The notes below the pieces were generated by a model, which made no database searches, was not told the DNA's origin, and saw only the letters and a program-made list of their open reading frames with translations. A DNA stretch of 64,000 nucleotides from Alcanivorax sp. (GTDB lineage Bacteria > Pseudomonadota > Gammaproteobacteria > Pseudomonadales > Alcanivoracaceae). This document shows, in pieces, positions 8,320-16,837 of this stretch. The stretch is taken from assembly GCF_002726155.1 (NCBI RefSeq), contig NZ_PBSH01000018.1, positions 1-64,000 of the forward strand. Direction: 5' to 3'. Position 1 is the stretch's first letter; each line of letters starts with the position of its first letter. Position numbers and translations under genes: made by a program.

Positions 8320-8985
8320 GTGGGGCAGACAATCGTTATTACCGGAGCGAACCGCGGGATCGGTCTTGCCATGGCGCAGGCGTGGTGTGCCAGAGGCGAT
8401 ACCGTGATTGCCACTTGCCGCCAGCCCTCTGCAGCGCTGTTGGAAAGCGGTGCTAAAGTGATCGATGGCGTGGATGTGAGCACGGCGGACGGGGTGATGA
8501 ACTTGCAGAATGCGCTGGGCGAGACCCCGGTAGATATGCTCTATAACAACGCCGGCATCATGTGCAGTGAAACGGTGGACGCCATGGACTTTGACGCTAT
8601 GCGCGACCAGTTTGAGGTTAATACGCTGGGGCCGCTGCGGGTCACCCTGGCCCTGTTGGCTAACATGCATGCAGGCAGCAAGGTGGGCCTGATGACTTCG
8701 CGAATGGGGTCCATGGCGGATAATACCTCCGGGGCCAAATACGGCTACCGGGCCAGCAAGGCCGCCCTGAATGCGGTGGGCAAATCCCTGGCGGTGGATT
8801 TGGCGGCGCGCAGCATTGCGGTGGCGATTCTGCATCCGGGCTGGGTGCAGACTGACATGACCCGGCAGAGCGGTAATCTGACGGCGGAAGAAGCGGCCAG
8901 CGATCTGATTGCGCGTATGGACGCCCTGACCCTGGAAAACAGCGGGACCTTTTGGCATTCCGATGGCAGCGTGCTGCCCTGGTAA
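8320..8985 (+). CDS. short-chain dehydrogenase/reductase
   Basis: This 221-residue protein is a classical SDR, an NAD(P)-dependent oxidoreductase. It has the cofactor motif TGANRGIG (8-15), NNAG (76-79), an upstream serine (about 127-131) and the catalytic YRASK (Tyr143, Lys147), followed by HPGWVQTDM. It resembles the carbonyl-reductase or CsgA-like branch; the substrate is unknown. Translation starts at a GTG with an excellent AAAAAGGAG site 5-6 bases upstream. It is cytoplasmic and stands 60 bases before the LURP-one-related gene, possibly in one transcript. Confidence 0.88.
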   Translation: MGQTIVITGANRGIGLAMAQAWCARGDTVIATCRQPSAALLESGAKVIDGVDVSTADGVMNLQNALGETPVDMLYNNAGIMCSETVDAMDFDAMRDQFEVNTLGPLRVTLALLANMHAGSKVGLMTSRMGSMADNTSGAKYGYRASKAALNAVGKSLAVDLAARSIAVAILHPGWVQTDMTRQSGNLTAEEAASDLIARMDALTLENSGTFWHSDGSVLPW

Positions 8986-9045
8986 TGGGATTGCCTTCTC
9001 TGAATACAGAAGAGGGTTTCACCGAATGCTGATGGAGAACAAGTC

Positions 9046-9642
9046 ATGACGCACGCTGTGCGCTTTCAACATCCACGCTACACCATTCGCCGCAAGTTCT
9101 TTCGGTTCTTCGGTGATGCCTTCCATCTTTATACGGATGATGGAGAACTGGCGCTTTACTCCAACATGAAGCGCTTCCGCATCCGCGAAGACATCCGGCT
9201 CTATGCGGACGAAAGTCAGGACCAGGAGTTGCTGCGAATTTCCACTCGCAGCATTTTCGATTTCGCTGGCGCCTATGACGTACATGATTCGCAAAGCGAT
9301 GAGCATGTGGGGACGCTGCGGCGGTCGGGCTTCACGTCGTCTTTCCTGCGCGATCACTGGACCTTTCTGGATAGTGGTGGCCAGGAAATCGGTACCCTGC
9401 AGGAAGACTCCATGATCAAGGCGCTGGTGCGCCGCTATATCGAAACGTTGGCATTTTTCTTTCCGCAGCACTACCACGCTACCGTGGGGGATAGCCCCGT
9501 GGCCGAGTATCGTCAGCGCTTCAATCCCTTCATTCTGAAACTGGATGTGGATTTCAGTGCCGATCGTGAAGGCCGGCTGGACAAGCGTCTGGGGATTGCT
9601 GCCGGGGTGTTGATGTCTGCCATCGAAGGGCGTCAGGAATAA
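9046..9642 (+). CDS. LURP-one-related / Tubby C2-like protein
   Basis: The 198-residue protein matches the LURP-one-related (Tubby C2-like, scramblase-like) fold. It is an all-beta protein opening with RYTIRRKFFRFFGDAFHLYTDDG, with repeated short strands such as LALYSNMKRFRIRED and HVGTLRRSG. It has no signal peptide or membrane helix. Bacterial members have no established function; plant and animal relatives bind membranes or act as scramblase-like proteins. A GGAG ribosome site precedes the ATG. The stop lies 4 bases before a hairpin that terminates the opposing VIT/VWA gene. Confidence 0.75.
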   Translation: MTHAVRFQHPRYTIRRKFFRFFGDAFHLYTDDGELALYSNMKRFRIREDIRLYADESQDQELLRISTRSIFDFAGAYDVHDSQSDEHVGTLRRSGFTSSFLRDHWTFLDSGGQEIGTLQEDSMIKALVRRYIETLAFFFPQHYHATVGDSPVAEYRQRFNPFILKLDVDFSADREGRLDKRLGIAAGVLMSAIEGRQE

Positions 9643-9645
9643 AAA

Positions 9646-9666
9646 CGGGCAGACGCTGTCTGCCCG
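9646..9666 (-). terminator. terminator of the VIT/VWA gene
   Basis: CGGGCAGAC and GTCTGCCCG pair around a CGCT-type loop. On the minus strand the stem is followed by TTTTTATT, giving an intrinsic terminator 26 bases after the VIT/VWA stop codon. It also abuts the stop codon of the plus-strand LURP-one-related gene. Confidence 0.75.
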
Positions 9667-9691
9667 GAAGGGTGTGCCAGAACAGGGTGAG

Positions 9692-11785
9692 TCAGCGGCG
9701 GCGTCGCAGGCCGCCGCCGATCAACAATATCAGGAAGGGCAGCAGCGCTCCGATACCGAAGGCGCCACCGCCTCCACCACCGCCGCTGCTATAGGACGGC
9801 CGGTTGCTGGTGTACATGGGCTGGGCGGTGTCCGCACGGTTGCTGGTGGGGGCGTTAGCCTGACGCTGGGCCTTGGCCAGTTTTTCGATTTCCCGGCGTT
9901 TGGCGTTGCGGCGGTCGATACCGTATTCAGCGAACACTTCGTCGCGCAGCACCACCATGGAGGTGTAATTGGTGACCAGGCCGTATTCCAGGCCCAGATC
10001 CACGATGCCCTGTTGCAGGTCTTTTTCCTCCCCGAAATAATTAATTTCCTGCTGCATGTCCTGGATGGTGGCGTAGGCCCACAGGCGTTCCAGCTCCGGG
10101 TTGTCACCGCCCTGGGCGGGGAAATTGAAGCGGGTTTTGTAGTGCTTGTCCTGGCCCGCCACGTTGGCACGCAGCGTGACGTTTGCCGGACCGTCGCCCC
10201 AGTAATGGCCGAGCAGCACGATTTGACGGCCATGGTAAATGCTGCCAATGCGCTGGGGCTGGAGATCAGCGGTACGTACCCCGTCGATATCGATTTCAAC
10301 GTCATTCATGGCCTGGTGGGTGAGCTTGGCAGTGGCGTTGAGAATCTGCCCGGCGATGTCGTCACTGTTGGAAACGCTGATGGCAAAGCCGTTGCTGGCA
10401 CCGGTCATGGCCGTGAGCATGGGGCGGTTGGCGCTGTTACCCATGACAAAGGTGAACAGACGAACGTCGTGGTTTTCCAGCAAATCGATGAAATCTTTTT
10501 GTTGGGTTTTGCCCACGTTGGCTACACCGTCGGTGACCAGCACGATGCCGGTGGGGCGATCTGCATCCAACGGGTTCAGGGCCAGACTCAGGCCGCCGAA
10601 CAGGTTGGTGCCGCCCCGCGACTGGAGCTGCATGACCTTCTTCGTGTACTGGCGAATATTGTTCGGCGTTGCGTCCACAAAACCACTGGTGAGTTCTTCG
10701 GCGCGGTCATCGAACAGCACGATACGGAAGCGATCGCCGCCGCGCAGTTTGCCCAGCGCCTGGCTGACGCCGTCGCACAGGGTGGCCAGTTTGGCGCTCA
10801 TGGAGCCGGAGATATCCAGTACGAACACCCAGTCGCTACCGGTGGTGATCGGGGGTAAATCATCACCGGGGGTGATGCTGAGCATGAAGGTACCACGGTC
10901 CTTGCCCGGCGCCTTGTAGGCCACCAGGTCCACGCTGCCGGGCAGATCCTGCTGGTGACGCCAGTAGACCACGATGTCCTGGTCGAGAGTGAAGGCATTG
11001 GCCGGTTGGCCGTTGGCAGCCGGTGGTGTGAAGTTGGGGTTCTCGCTGTTTGTTTCTTCTTCACTGCTGCCGGTTGCCGTGCGGTTGTCCAGTGTTACCT
11101 GCCATTGCTGTGGGCCCAGCTGCTGGATCTGTGCCTGGGGGTGTTTGGGTAGCCGCAGCGCATCCACCGGGTAGCCGCTGCGCAGGTTAAGGGTGAAACT
11201 GAAGTGCTCTTCAACGCTGTCGTTGGCAGTCCAGAAGGCCAGCTTTTTCTCGTCTACGCCGCCTTCCTCCAGCGGGTAGACATAACGGCCGATGCCGGTA
11301 TCCACGGAGGCAGGCTGCATGTAGACCAGCCGCACCCGGGTATCCTGGCCGGCGCGCACCGGCTGCACTTTCACATCAAAGGCCTTGTAGCTGTCTTTCT
11401 CGGTGAGGCCGGCTTCACGGCCGGCGGCTTTTTCCTGCTCGTATACCTGGCGGGCCTGCTCTTTTTCCAGCACTTCACCGATCACCGGTTTGTCGTCGAT
11501 CCAGACGGTGAATTCGGCCACCGTGCCTTTTTCGGGAACCGGAAAGCGGTAGTAGGCCTCCAGATCCTGATCATTGGGGTTGTGGAACACCTGCTCGACT
11601 TCGGTGATGGCATAGCCGTCTTCCACGTCCACCGTGACATGCTGTTCGCGGATTTGTAGCGGTGGCAGGTTGCTGTCGACGGGGGTCATCAGCCCGGCAG
11701 CAAGACTGTGTTGAGTGGCGGTCAGGGCGCTGAATGTCAGCGCCACCGTGGCGAGAAGACGTTGGAATCGATTCCTGAAACCCAT
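9692..11785 (-). CDS. VIT and VWA domain surface protein with Gly-rich C-terminal anchor
   Basis: The 697-residue precursor has a signal peptide (cleavage near LAAGLMTP), a VIT domain (about 40-165, VEQVFHNPNDQDLEAYYRFPVPE) and a VWA domain starting near residue 315 with an intact MIDAS (DISGSMS). The C-terminus is a serine/glycine run, a hydrophobic helix (FGIGALLPFLILLIGGG) and four arginines. That tripartite tail resembles GlyGly-CTERM sorting signals processed by rhombosortase; the similar marine-sortase targets normally carry an LPXTG-type motif instead. It is probably exported and anchored at the envelope; inter-alpha-trypsin-inhibitor-like domains suggest adhesion or binding. An AAGGAG site precedes the ATG. 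No sortase or rhombosortase lies next to it. Confidence 0.85.
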   Translation of the reverse strand: MGFRNRFQRLLATVALTFSALTATQHSLAAGLMTPVDSNLPPLQIREQHVTVDVEDGYAITEVEQVFHNPNDQDLEAYYRFPVPEKGTVAEFTVWIDDKPVIGEVLEKEQARQVYEQEKAAGREAGLTEKDSYKAFDVKVQPVRAGQDTRVRLVYMQPASVDTGIGRYVYPLEEGGVDEKKLAFWTANDSVEEHFSFTLNLRSGYPVDALRLPKHPQAQIQQLGPQQWQVTLDNRTATGSSEEETNSENPNFTPPAANGQPANAFTLDQDIVVYWRHQQDLPGSVDLVAYKAPGKDRGTFMLSITPGDDLPPITTGSDWVFVLDISGSMSAKLATLCDGVSQALGKLRGGDRFRIVLFDDRAEELTSGFVDATPNNIRQYTKKVMQLQSRGGTNLFGGLSLALNPLDADRPTGIVLVTDGVANVGKTQQKDFIDLLENHDVRLFTFVMGNSANRPMLTAMTGASNGFAISVSNSDDIAGQILNATAKLTHQAMNDVEIDIDGVRTADLQPQRIGSIYHGRQIVLLGHYWGDGPANVTLRANVAGQDKHYKTRFNFPAQGGDNPELERLWAYATIQDMQQEINYFGEEKDLQQGIVDLGLEYGLVTNYTSMVVLRDEVFAEYGIDRRNAKRREIEKLAKAQRQANAPTSNRADTAQPMYTSNRPSYSSGGGGGGGAFGIGALLPFLILLIGGGLRRRR

Positions 11786-11903
11786 GAGGATTCTCCTTGT
11801 TATCGGTCATGGGCTACGTTGTACGCGCTGGGGTCCGCTTTGTTAAACAGTGTTCATTAACAAGACATGTCGCAAGGTGTTCAATAGAACGCGAATTTGG
11901 GTA

Positions 11904-12398
11904 TTACCCGTTATGGATCAGTTGTTTACGTGTGGTATCGATTAATGCAGCGAAGTCCGGACGGGCGATGACGGCCAGCACCAGAGTGTAGACACCATTG
12001 AGTAATGCGAGCAGAACATCCGCCTGCATCAAGCTGAGGGCGATTACCCCCATGGAAAGCGCATCCAGGATGCCCAGCAGCATGAACATGCTGGCCTGCA
12101 CCTTGGCAACCGCCTGATCGTCGGAAGAGTCGGCGGGGGTAACGGTCTGGGCCTGGCGGCCGGCGATGGCTGAGGGGGATAGCAGCAGATTACGCAGCGG
12201 TCGGGCCACCACCAGCATCAAACCCATGGCCCCCATGGCGCCCATGCGCAGAGTCTCCTGCGGCAGCAGCTCAGCGGAGGCGGTGTAGTTACCAAACCAG
12301 ACCAGTCCGGCGATGGCGATTCCGATCAGCATGGGGGCGGAGAGCACCAGAAACCAGAACATATTAAGCCGTTGGGTGGCCGAGCTGGAGGTGGACAT
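11904..12398 (-). CDS. small multi-pass membrane protein of unknown function
   Basis: This 164-residue protein has four hydrophobic segments: about 14-35 (FWFLVLSAPMLIGIAIAGLV), 52-68, 98-120 and 122-140. The linker in between is polar (GRQAQTVTPADSSDD). I do not recognise a family. The ATG at 12398 has a good AGGGAAG ribosome site; the open frame continues upstream but without one. It lies between the VIT/VWA gene and the divergent MpaB-like gene, with its own leader of about 145 bases to the latter. Confidence 0.7.
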   Translation of the reverse strand: MSTSSSATQRLNMFWFLVLSAPMLIGIAIAGLVWFGNYTASAELLPQETLRMGAMGAMGLMLVVARPLRNLLLSPSAIAGRQAQTVTPADSSDDQAVAKVQASMFMLLGILDALSMGVIALSLMQADVLLALLNGVYTLVLAVIARPDFAALIDTTRKQLIHNG

Positions 12399-12615
12399 AG
12401 AGACTTCCCTGTAATCCGTTGCGGGCTGCAAACGGTGTTAGATAAACAGGCAAAATAGCAAAGCCAGGGTGGATAAAAAAGCGCGATTTGTTTCTGTCAT
12501 TCAACGCCATTCTTTCTGGCAATTCTTGCCATGCCGTTGATCAGTGGACATTGTTAAGCTCGATAAGAACTTGTCGGTTCTAACGCCCCGAAACGCGAGG
12601 GCAAGGAGCAAAAGA

Positions 12616-13866
12616 ATGACCGCAATGCTCGCAGCCAGGCCACTGGAGCATGCCCAGTTGAACCGGGTGGGTGACCCCGGGCGTCCGCAGATGCGTCGGG
12701 TGCGCAAACTGTTTTCGTTGATGATCGGTTCCGATCCGCAGCCCAGTGAAGGACAGATGCGGGTGATTCGTGAGCACATGCTGATGGGCGATCGCCTCGC
12801 GGACGCCGTGGTGGAGATGTACAAGACTTTGCCGGCGGGGCAGGGGAGAAAACTGGTGGATCAGGCGTTGGAGCAGGGTATCGAGGCGCTCGATAATCCG
12901 CCGGAAGCGTTGCAGGCCTTGTTCAATCAGATTGACCATGAGCCCATCTGGCTGGACCGGGAAAAACTGCGCCTGGCCTGTGATGTCTCTCATCGGGTTG
13001 GGCTATCCGGGGAGCTGGTATTGCGCAACCTGTCGTTGATGGGGGGCTACCTGGGCGCCGCCGCTGCCAAGCCACTGGTGTTCACCGGGGAGCTGGATCG
13101 CATGGCGAACCGGCGTCTGGTAGAAACCGGAAAATTCTGGATGGACGTGACCACGCCGGGTGGCCTGGAGCGTGATCAGGAAGGATTCAAAAGTGCGGTG
13201 CGAGTGCGGCTGATGCATTCCCAGGTGCGCGCCATGTTGTTGCAATCCGACAAGTGGACAATGGCCTGGGGGCACCCGCTGAATCAGTGGGATTCCATGG
13301 CTACCATTCTGGAATTTTCAGTGATCTTTCTCACCGGGTTGCGTTCATTGGGCTTTATTTTCAGCAAGAAAGAGCGCGAAGCCGTGGTGCACCTGTGGCG
13401 CTATGTGGGTTACTTGATGGGAGTGGAAGAGCGCATCCTGCCCACCTGTGAAGCGGATGCCATGCGCGCGTTTTACCAGGTAATTGCGACTATCTGTGAA
13501 AGTGATGACGACACCCGCAAGCTGGGCCAGGCATTGGCTGGCGCCTCCTTGCAGGATGGTGGTGACGGTTGGGCGGCGAAACGTATGGCGCGGCTGGAGT
13601 GCACCCTGCGAGCCGGTTACACCCGTTATATTCTGGGCGATGAAGCTGGCGATAAATTGGGCCTGCCACGCACGGCAGCGAAGTATGTGTGGCCCGCACA
13701 GATTCCCCTGCGTGTGGGGGCTGAACTGGTGCGCAAAAGCGTGCCCGGTGCTAACCGGGTGCTGGTATGGCTGGGAGCCAAAGCCCGCAGGGATCAGTTC
13801 CCGAAGCGAGTGCAGCGGCTAAAAGCGGATACCACCTTTACGCCGGTGAAGACGTTGGCGCGCTAA
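12616..13866 (+). CDS. MpaB/latex-clearing-protein family oxygenase
   Basis: A 416-residue protein of the ER-bound oxygenase MpaB/MpaB'/Lcp (DUF2236) superfamily, all-helical and haem-b-associated in characterised members such as the rubber oxygenase Lcp. Family-like segments are the DRLADAVVEMY region, the SLMGGYLGAAAAKPLVFTG stretch, RRLVETGKFWMDV, and VRLMHSQVRAMLL (conserved Arg/His), then WRYVGYLMGVEERI. It has no signal peptide. The substrate is unknown. The ATG at 12616 follows AAGGAG by 7 bases; an earlier in-frame ATG at 12544 has no such site. It is monocistronic and followed by a hairpin plus a dispersed repeat. Confidence 0.8.
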   Translation: MTAMLAARPLEHAQLNRVGDPGRPQMRRVRKLFSLMIGSDPQPSEGQMRVIREHMLMGDRLADAVVEMYKTLPAGQGRKLVDQALEQGIEALDNPPEALQALFNQIDHEPIWLDREKLRLACDVSHRVGLSGELVLRNLSLMGGYLGAAAAKPLVFTGELDRMANRRLVETGKFWMDVTTPGGLERDQEGFKSAVRVRLMHSQVRAMLLQSDKWTMAWGHPLNQWDSMATILEFSVIFLTGLRSLGFIFSKKEREAVVHLWRYVGYLMGVEERILPTCEADAMRAFYQVIATICESDDDTRKLGQALAGASLQDGGDGWAAKRMARLECTLRAGYTRYILGDEAGDKLGLPRTAAKYVWPAQIPLRVGAELVRKSVPGANRVLVWLGAKARRDQFPKRVQRLKADTTFTPVKTLAR

Positions 13867-13874
13867 AGGCGACG

Positions 13875-14010
13875 GCAGCACGCTTCACGCGACACGGGTT
13901 AGTCCTTCTGCAACGAAAAAAGCCGCGCCCCAATTTGGAACGCGGCCTCTTGCGTTTGTGTGACTACAGCGCTGGTACGGCGTTGTTGCGTGACGCGTGT
14001 TGCGTGCAAG
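13875..14010. repeat. dispersed inverted repeat element (GCACGCTTCACGC type) with hairpin
   Basis: The left end GCAGCACGCTTCACGCGACA (13875-13894) and the right end 13980-14010 (GCGTTGTTGCGTGACGCGTG) face each other. Between them GCCGCG/CGCGGC flanks CCCCAATTTGGAA and is preceded by AAAAAA, so it may terminate yajQ or the MpaB-like gene. Related elements occur at 47380-47528 and 48544-48605. Confidence 0.6.
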
Positions 14011-14496
14011 CTAGTCTCTAAAATTATTAAATTGCAGCGGCGTTTCGATTTTGGATTCCCGCAACAGCGCCATCACCGCCTGCAGGTCGTCACGTTTCTT
14101 GCCGTTCACCCGTACCTGATCGCCCTGAATCGAGGCCTGCACCTTGATTTTGCTTTCCTTGATTTCCTTGACGATTTGTTTGGCCACGGGCTGATCGATG
14201 CCCTGGCGGAAGGTCAGGGTCAGCGAGAAGGTTTTGCCACTATGCTCGGGCTCTTCCGGTTTGTCGGCGCCGGCGGCGCTGATGTTTTGTTTCAGGCAGG
14301 CTTTGCCGAACAGCTCCTCCAGCTGACGTACCTGAAAATCGGATTCGGTTTTCAGGGTAACGGCCAGGCCGTTCTGCTCGATGCTGGCCTCGACGCCGCG
14401 GAAATCGAACCGGGTAGAAAGCTCGCGGTTGGCGTTATCCACCGCGTGGCGAAGGGCGACTTCATCAATCTCGGAAACAATATCGAAAGACGGCAT
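14011..14496 (-). CDS. YajQ family nucleotide-binding protein
   Basis: The 161-residue protein is a clear YajQ homologue. It starts MPSFDIVSEID, contains NANRELSTRFDFRG and ends with the DDLQAVMALLR segment. Members bind nucleotides and in Xanthomonas and Pseudomonas act as cyclic-di-GMP effectors that modulate LysR-type regulators; E. coli YajQ also binds tRNA and GTP. Length and both tandem folds are complete. The start at 14496 is the family start; the upstream in-frame codons are not conserved. It is cytoplasmic and its own transcription unit. Confidence 0.93.
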   Translation of the reverse strand: MPSFDIVSEIDEVALRHAVDNANRELSTRFDFRGVEASIEQNGLAVTLKTESDFQVRQLEELFGKACLKQNISAAGADKPEEPEHSGKTFSLTLTFRQGIDQPVAKQIVKEIKESKIKVQASIQGDQVRVNGKKRDDLQAVMALLRESKIETPLQFNNFRD

Positions 14497-14681
14497 AAGG
14501 GGTCCTGTCGGCAGTAATGAGCGTGTCTTGGGGCAATTATACAGAGGCAAAGCGGTGACAGGGCAAGTCGGGGTGGTTGTCGTCAATGCGGGTGCGGTGG
14601 GCTATCCGATATACTGCGGTGCTCTGTTACGCTGCGGCCCGGTTCGCAGGACGAAAGATAACAACCATTTGAGGGTAGGGT

Positions 14682-15302
14682 ATGCAGAACCAGTCCACAG
14701 GCGGGCCATCCCGTGTGCCATTGGGGCAGCGAATCGGCCAGGCTCTGCTGCGGCTCACCGGCTGGACAGCCGGTCCCTTCCCGGATATCGACAGGGCGGT
14801 GATTGCCGGCGGCCCACATACCTCCAACTGGGATGGTGTGCTGGCGCTGGTGAGCCGCTCCGCGTTGCAGAAAGACGTCAACGTGATGATCAAGAGCAGC
14901 CTGTTCAAGGGGCCGCTGGGCGTGCTGTTGCGCAAACTGGGGGCCATGCCGATTGAACGGGGCAAGGCTGGCGGCATGGTTGAGCAAACCGTGGCGGCGT
15001 TTGCCGAGCGTGAGAAACTGCTGATCGCGGTGACCCCTGAGGGCACTCGCAGCAATGCGGACCAATGGAAGCTGGGCTTCTATCACATTGCCCGCCAGGC
15101 CAAGGTGCCGATTATTCTGGCGTTGGCGGATTATCAAGAAAAGACCTTTTCGTTTCCGGTAGTGATCTATCCGGGTGATGACATGGAGGCGGATCTTCAG
15201 CAGATCTATCGGCATTTTGCGGGCGTCACGCCGCGCCATGCGGACAAGCTGTCCGCGCCGGTTTGCGCAGCCAAAGCGGCCAGCGCTACTGGCGCTGACT
15301 AG
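14682..15302 (+). CDS. lysophospholipid acyltransferase family protein
   Basis: This 206-residue protein has PlsC-type motifs: block I HTSNWD (an HX4D variant, about residue 47-52), the FKGPLG segment, PIERG (block II-like) and TPEGTRS (block III). It should transfer an acyl chain to a lysophospholipid or related acceptor at the inner membrane. It is shorter than PlsC and lacks an obvious N-terminal transmembrane helix, placing it with the small 1-acylglycerol-3-phosphate acyltransferase-like proteins. The start follows a strong GAGGGTAGGG site. It is divergent from yajQ and convergent with the porin gene. Confidence 0.87.
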   Translation: MQNQSTGGPSRVPLGQRIGQALLRLTGWTAGPFPDIDRAVIAGGPHTSNWDGVLALVSRSALQKDVNVMIKSSLFKGPLGVLLRKLGAMPIERGKAGGMVEQTVAAFAEREKLLIAVTPEGTRSNADQWKLGFYHIARQAKVPIILALADYQEKTFSFPVVIYPGDDMEADLQQIYRHFAGVTPRHADKLSAPVCAAKAASATGAD

Positions 15303-15365
15303 GTGTGTGAACAGATATAAGCCAGGAGAGGGGCAGGCCACGCACCGGTGACCTGCCGGAGAAGG

Positions 15366-16820
15366 CTAGAATGCCAGCACCACATCCGTGGTGAGAGCCC
15401 AGCCGTTGCCACCTACCTGGAATGGCACGCTGCTGTAGCCCACCGGGGAATCTTTCAGGTAAAGGCCCTGCACGTTAAGGCGGAGTTCCTTTCTTTTCAT
15501 TGGATACCAGTTAAAGCCCACACTCAGGTCGTGCGGCGTGCCATATTCCCCCTGAATTTCGGAGAAGCCCACATAAGGCTGCAGTACTCTGGGAATGGCC
15601 ATCATTGAAGCCTGTATCTGGTAGCCCTTGTCGTCCAGTCTGTCCTCGGGCAGTGGCCCAGTGGCATCGAAATTATCTACCCAGCGGTGGTAGAACTCTG
15701 CCTCCAGAAACCAGCCGCGATATTTGACCCCGGCGTTGACCGCTGCCATCTGGTAGGTGGCCTGCTCAATGGTTGTGCCATTGCCAAAGGGGCCCTGACA
15801 GACTCCGCCACCATCCGGGTAGCAGTTGAACAGCAGGGTGCCGTCGGACAAACGGATCTGGGTGTTTTCCACGGTCTCGGTGCCGGGCTGCGCCTGTCGG
15901 TCTTCGCGGCTGTGGGTGAAGTGCACCCCAAAGCGGGTTGCCACCTCTTCGTGGAAAGCATAATCCCCCAGCTCCTCACCGGGGCCGTACTCACCGGTGG
16001 TGGGCATCCACCACAGAGCGCCGGAAACGGTGTTGAGTCCATCGTCCAGTTGCACGCCATCCACGCCCAGCTGGCTCAGGTTGTTGCCCAGCATGGCCCG
16101 ATATTGCAGGCCCTTGGCAATTTCGCCTTCCGCCCAGATGCCCATGGTGTAAGACCCGCGGAAGAATTCATCGGCGATGGTGCGATGATCATTCTTGAGC
16201 CAGTTGGGGAAAGTGCTGTTGGTAGACCGGGTGGAGGGAAGGGCACCAACGCCACCGTACAATTTGAAGGCTTCGTTGAAGTGGTAACTGAGGTTACCAC
16301 CGACGACCACTTGTGCCGGATCGCCCTGGCTGGTGTTGGACGTCCAGGTGTAGAACAGGTAGTTCAGCTTGGGATCGAAGATCCAGCCCTTGAAGCTCAT
16401 GTTCACTTTCTGGAACTGGATGTCGTTGCGAATATCAATATCGCTTGAGCGACCAAAGCTGTCGGTGTAGCCGCGATCGAAATCCTTCTGGTTCAGGTAA
16501 CGGGTATAGCTGAACACACTGAAATTCACTTCGCCCAGATCCGAATTGAACAGGTTGAAGCCCTTGCCCGGACGATAGCCCAGGCTGCCGCCGGGGTTGT
16601 CGGCGGGGCGCTGGGGGGACGGTGTGCTTTGCCCGTACAGTTCGGTTTCCAGTTGCTGGATTCGCTGGTCGAAATCCTGACTTTGCTGCTCCAGATTCTG
16701 GCGCATGGAGCGCAGCTCCTGGAGTTGTTTTTCCACTTCCGGGTCGGAGGTTTCAGCCAGTACCGGGTTGGCAAGCAGGGCAGCGCAGAGCGCTGCCGAA
16801 GAGGAGGTGATTTTTCTCAT
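15366..16820 (-). CDS. outer-membrane porin-like barrel with N-terminal coiled coil
   Basis: The 484-residue precursor has a 22-residue signal peptide (cleaved before ETSDPEV), a coiled coil at about 25-62 (KQLQELRSMRQNLEQQ), a proline-rich linker and a long beta-barrel ending in WALTTDVVLAF, the aromatic C-terminal signature for outer-membrane assembly. The arrangement resembles porin O/P or DcaP-type proteins, in which the coiled coil supports trimerisation in the periplasm. One extracellular loop carries two cysteines (FNCYPDGGGVCQG). It starts 17 bases after the amidohydrolase stop on the same strand, so the two form an operon. Confidence 0.8.
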   Translation of the reverse strand: MRKITSSSAALCAALLANPVLAETSDPEVEKQLQELRSMRQNLEQQSQDFDQRIQQLETELYGQSTPSPQRPADNPGGSLGYRPGKGFNLFNSDLGEVNFSVFSYTRYLNQKDFDRGYTDSFGRSSDIDIRNDIQFQKVNMSFKGWIFDPKLNYLFYTWTSNTSQGDPAQVVVGGNLSYHFNEAFKLYGGVGALPSTRSTNSTFPNWLKNDHRTIADEFFRGSYTMGIWAEGEIAKGLQYRAMLGNNLSQLGVDGVQLDDGLNTVSGALWWMPTTGEYGPGEELGDYAFHEEVATRFGVHFTHSREDRQAQPGTETVENTQIRLSDGTLLFNCYPDGGGVCQGPFGNGTTIEQATYQMAAVNAGVKYRGWFLEAEFYHRWVDNFDATGPLPEDRLDDKGYQIQASMMAIPRVLQPYVGFSEIQGEYGTPHDLSVGFNWYPMKRKELRLNVQGLYLKDSPVGYSSVPFQVGGNGWALTTDVVLAF

Positions 16821-16837
16821 TCCCGAGTCCTTTATTA

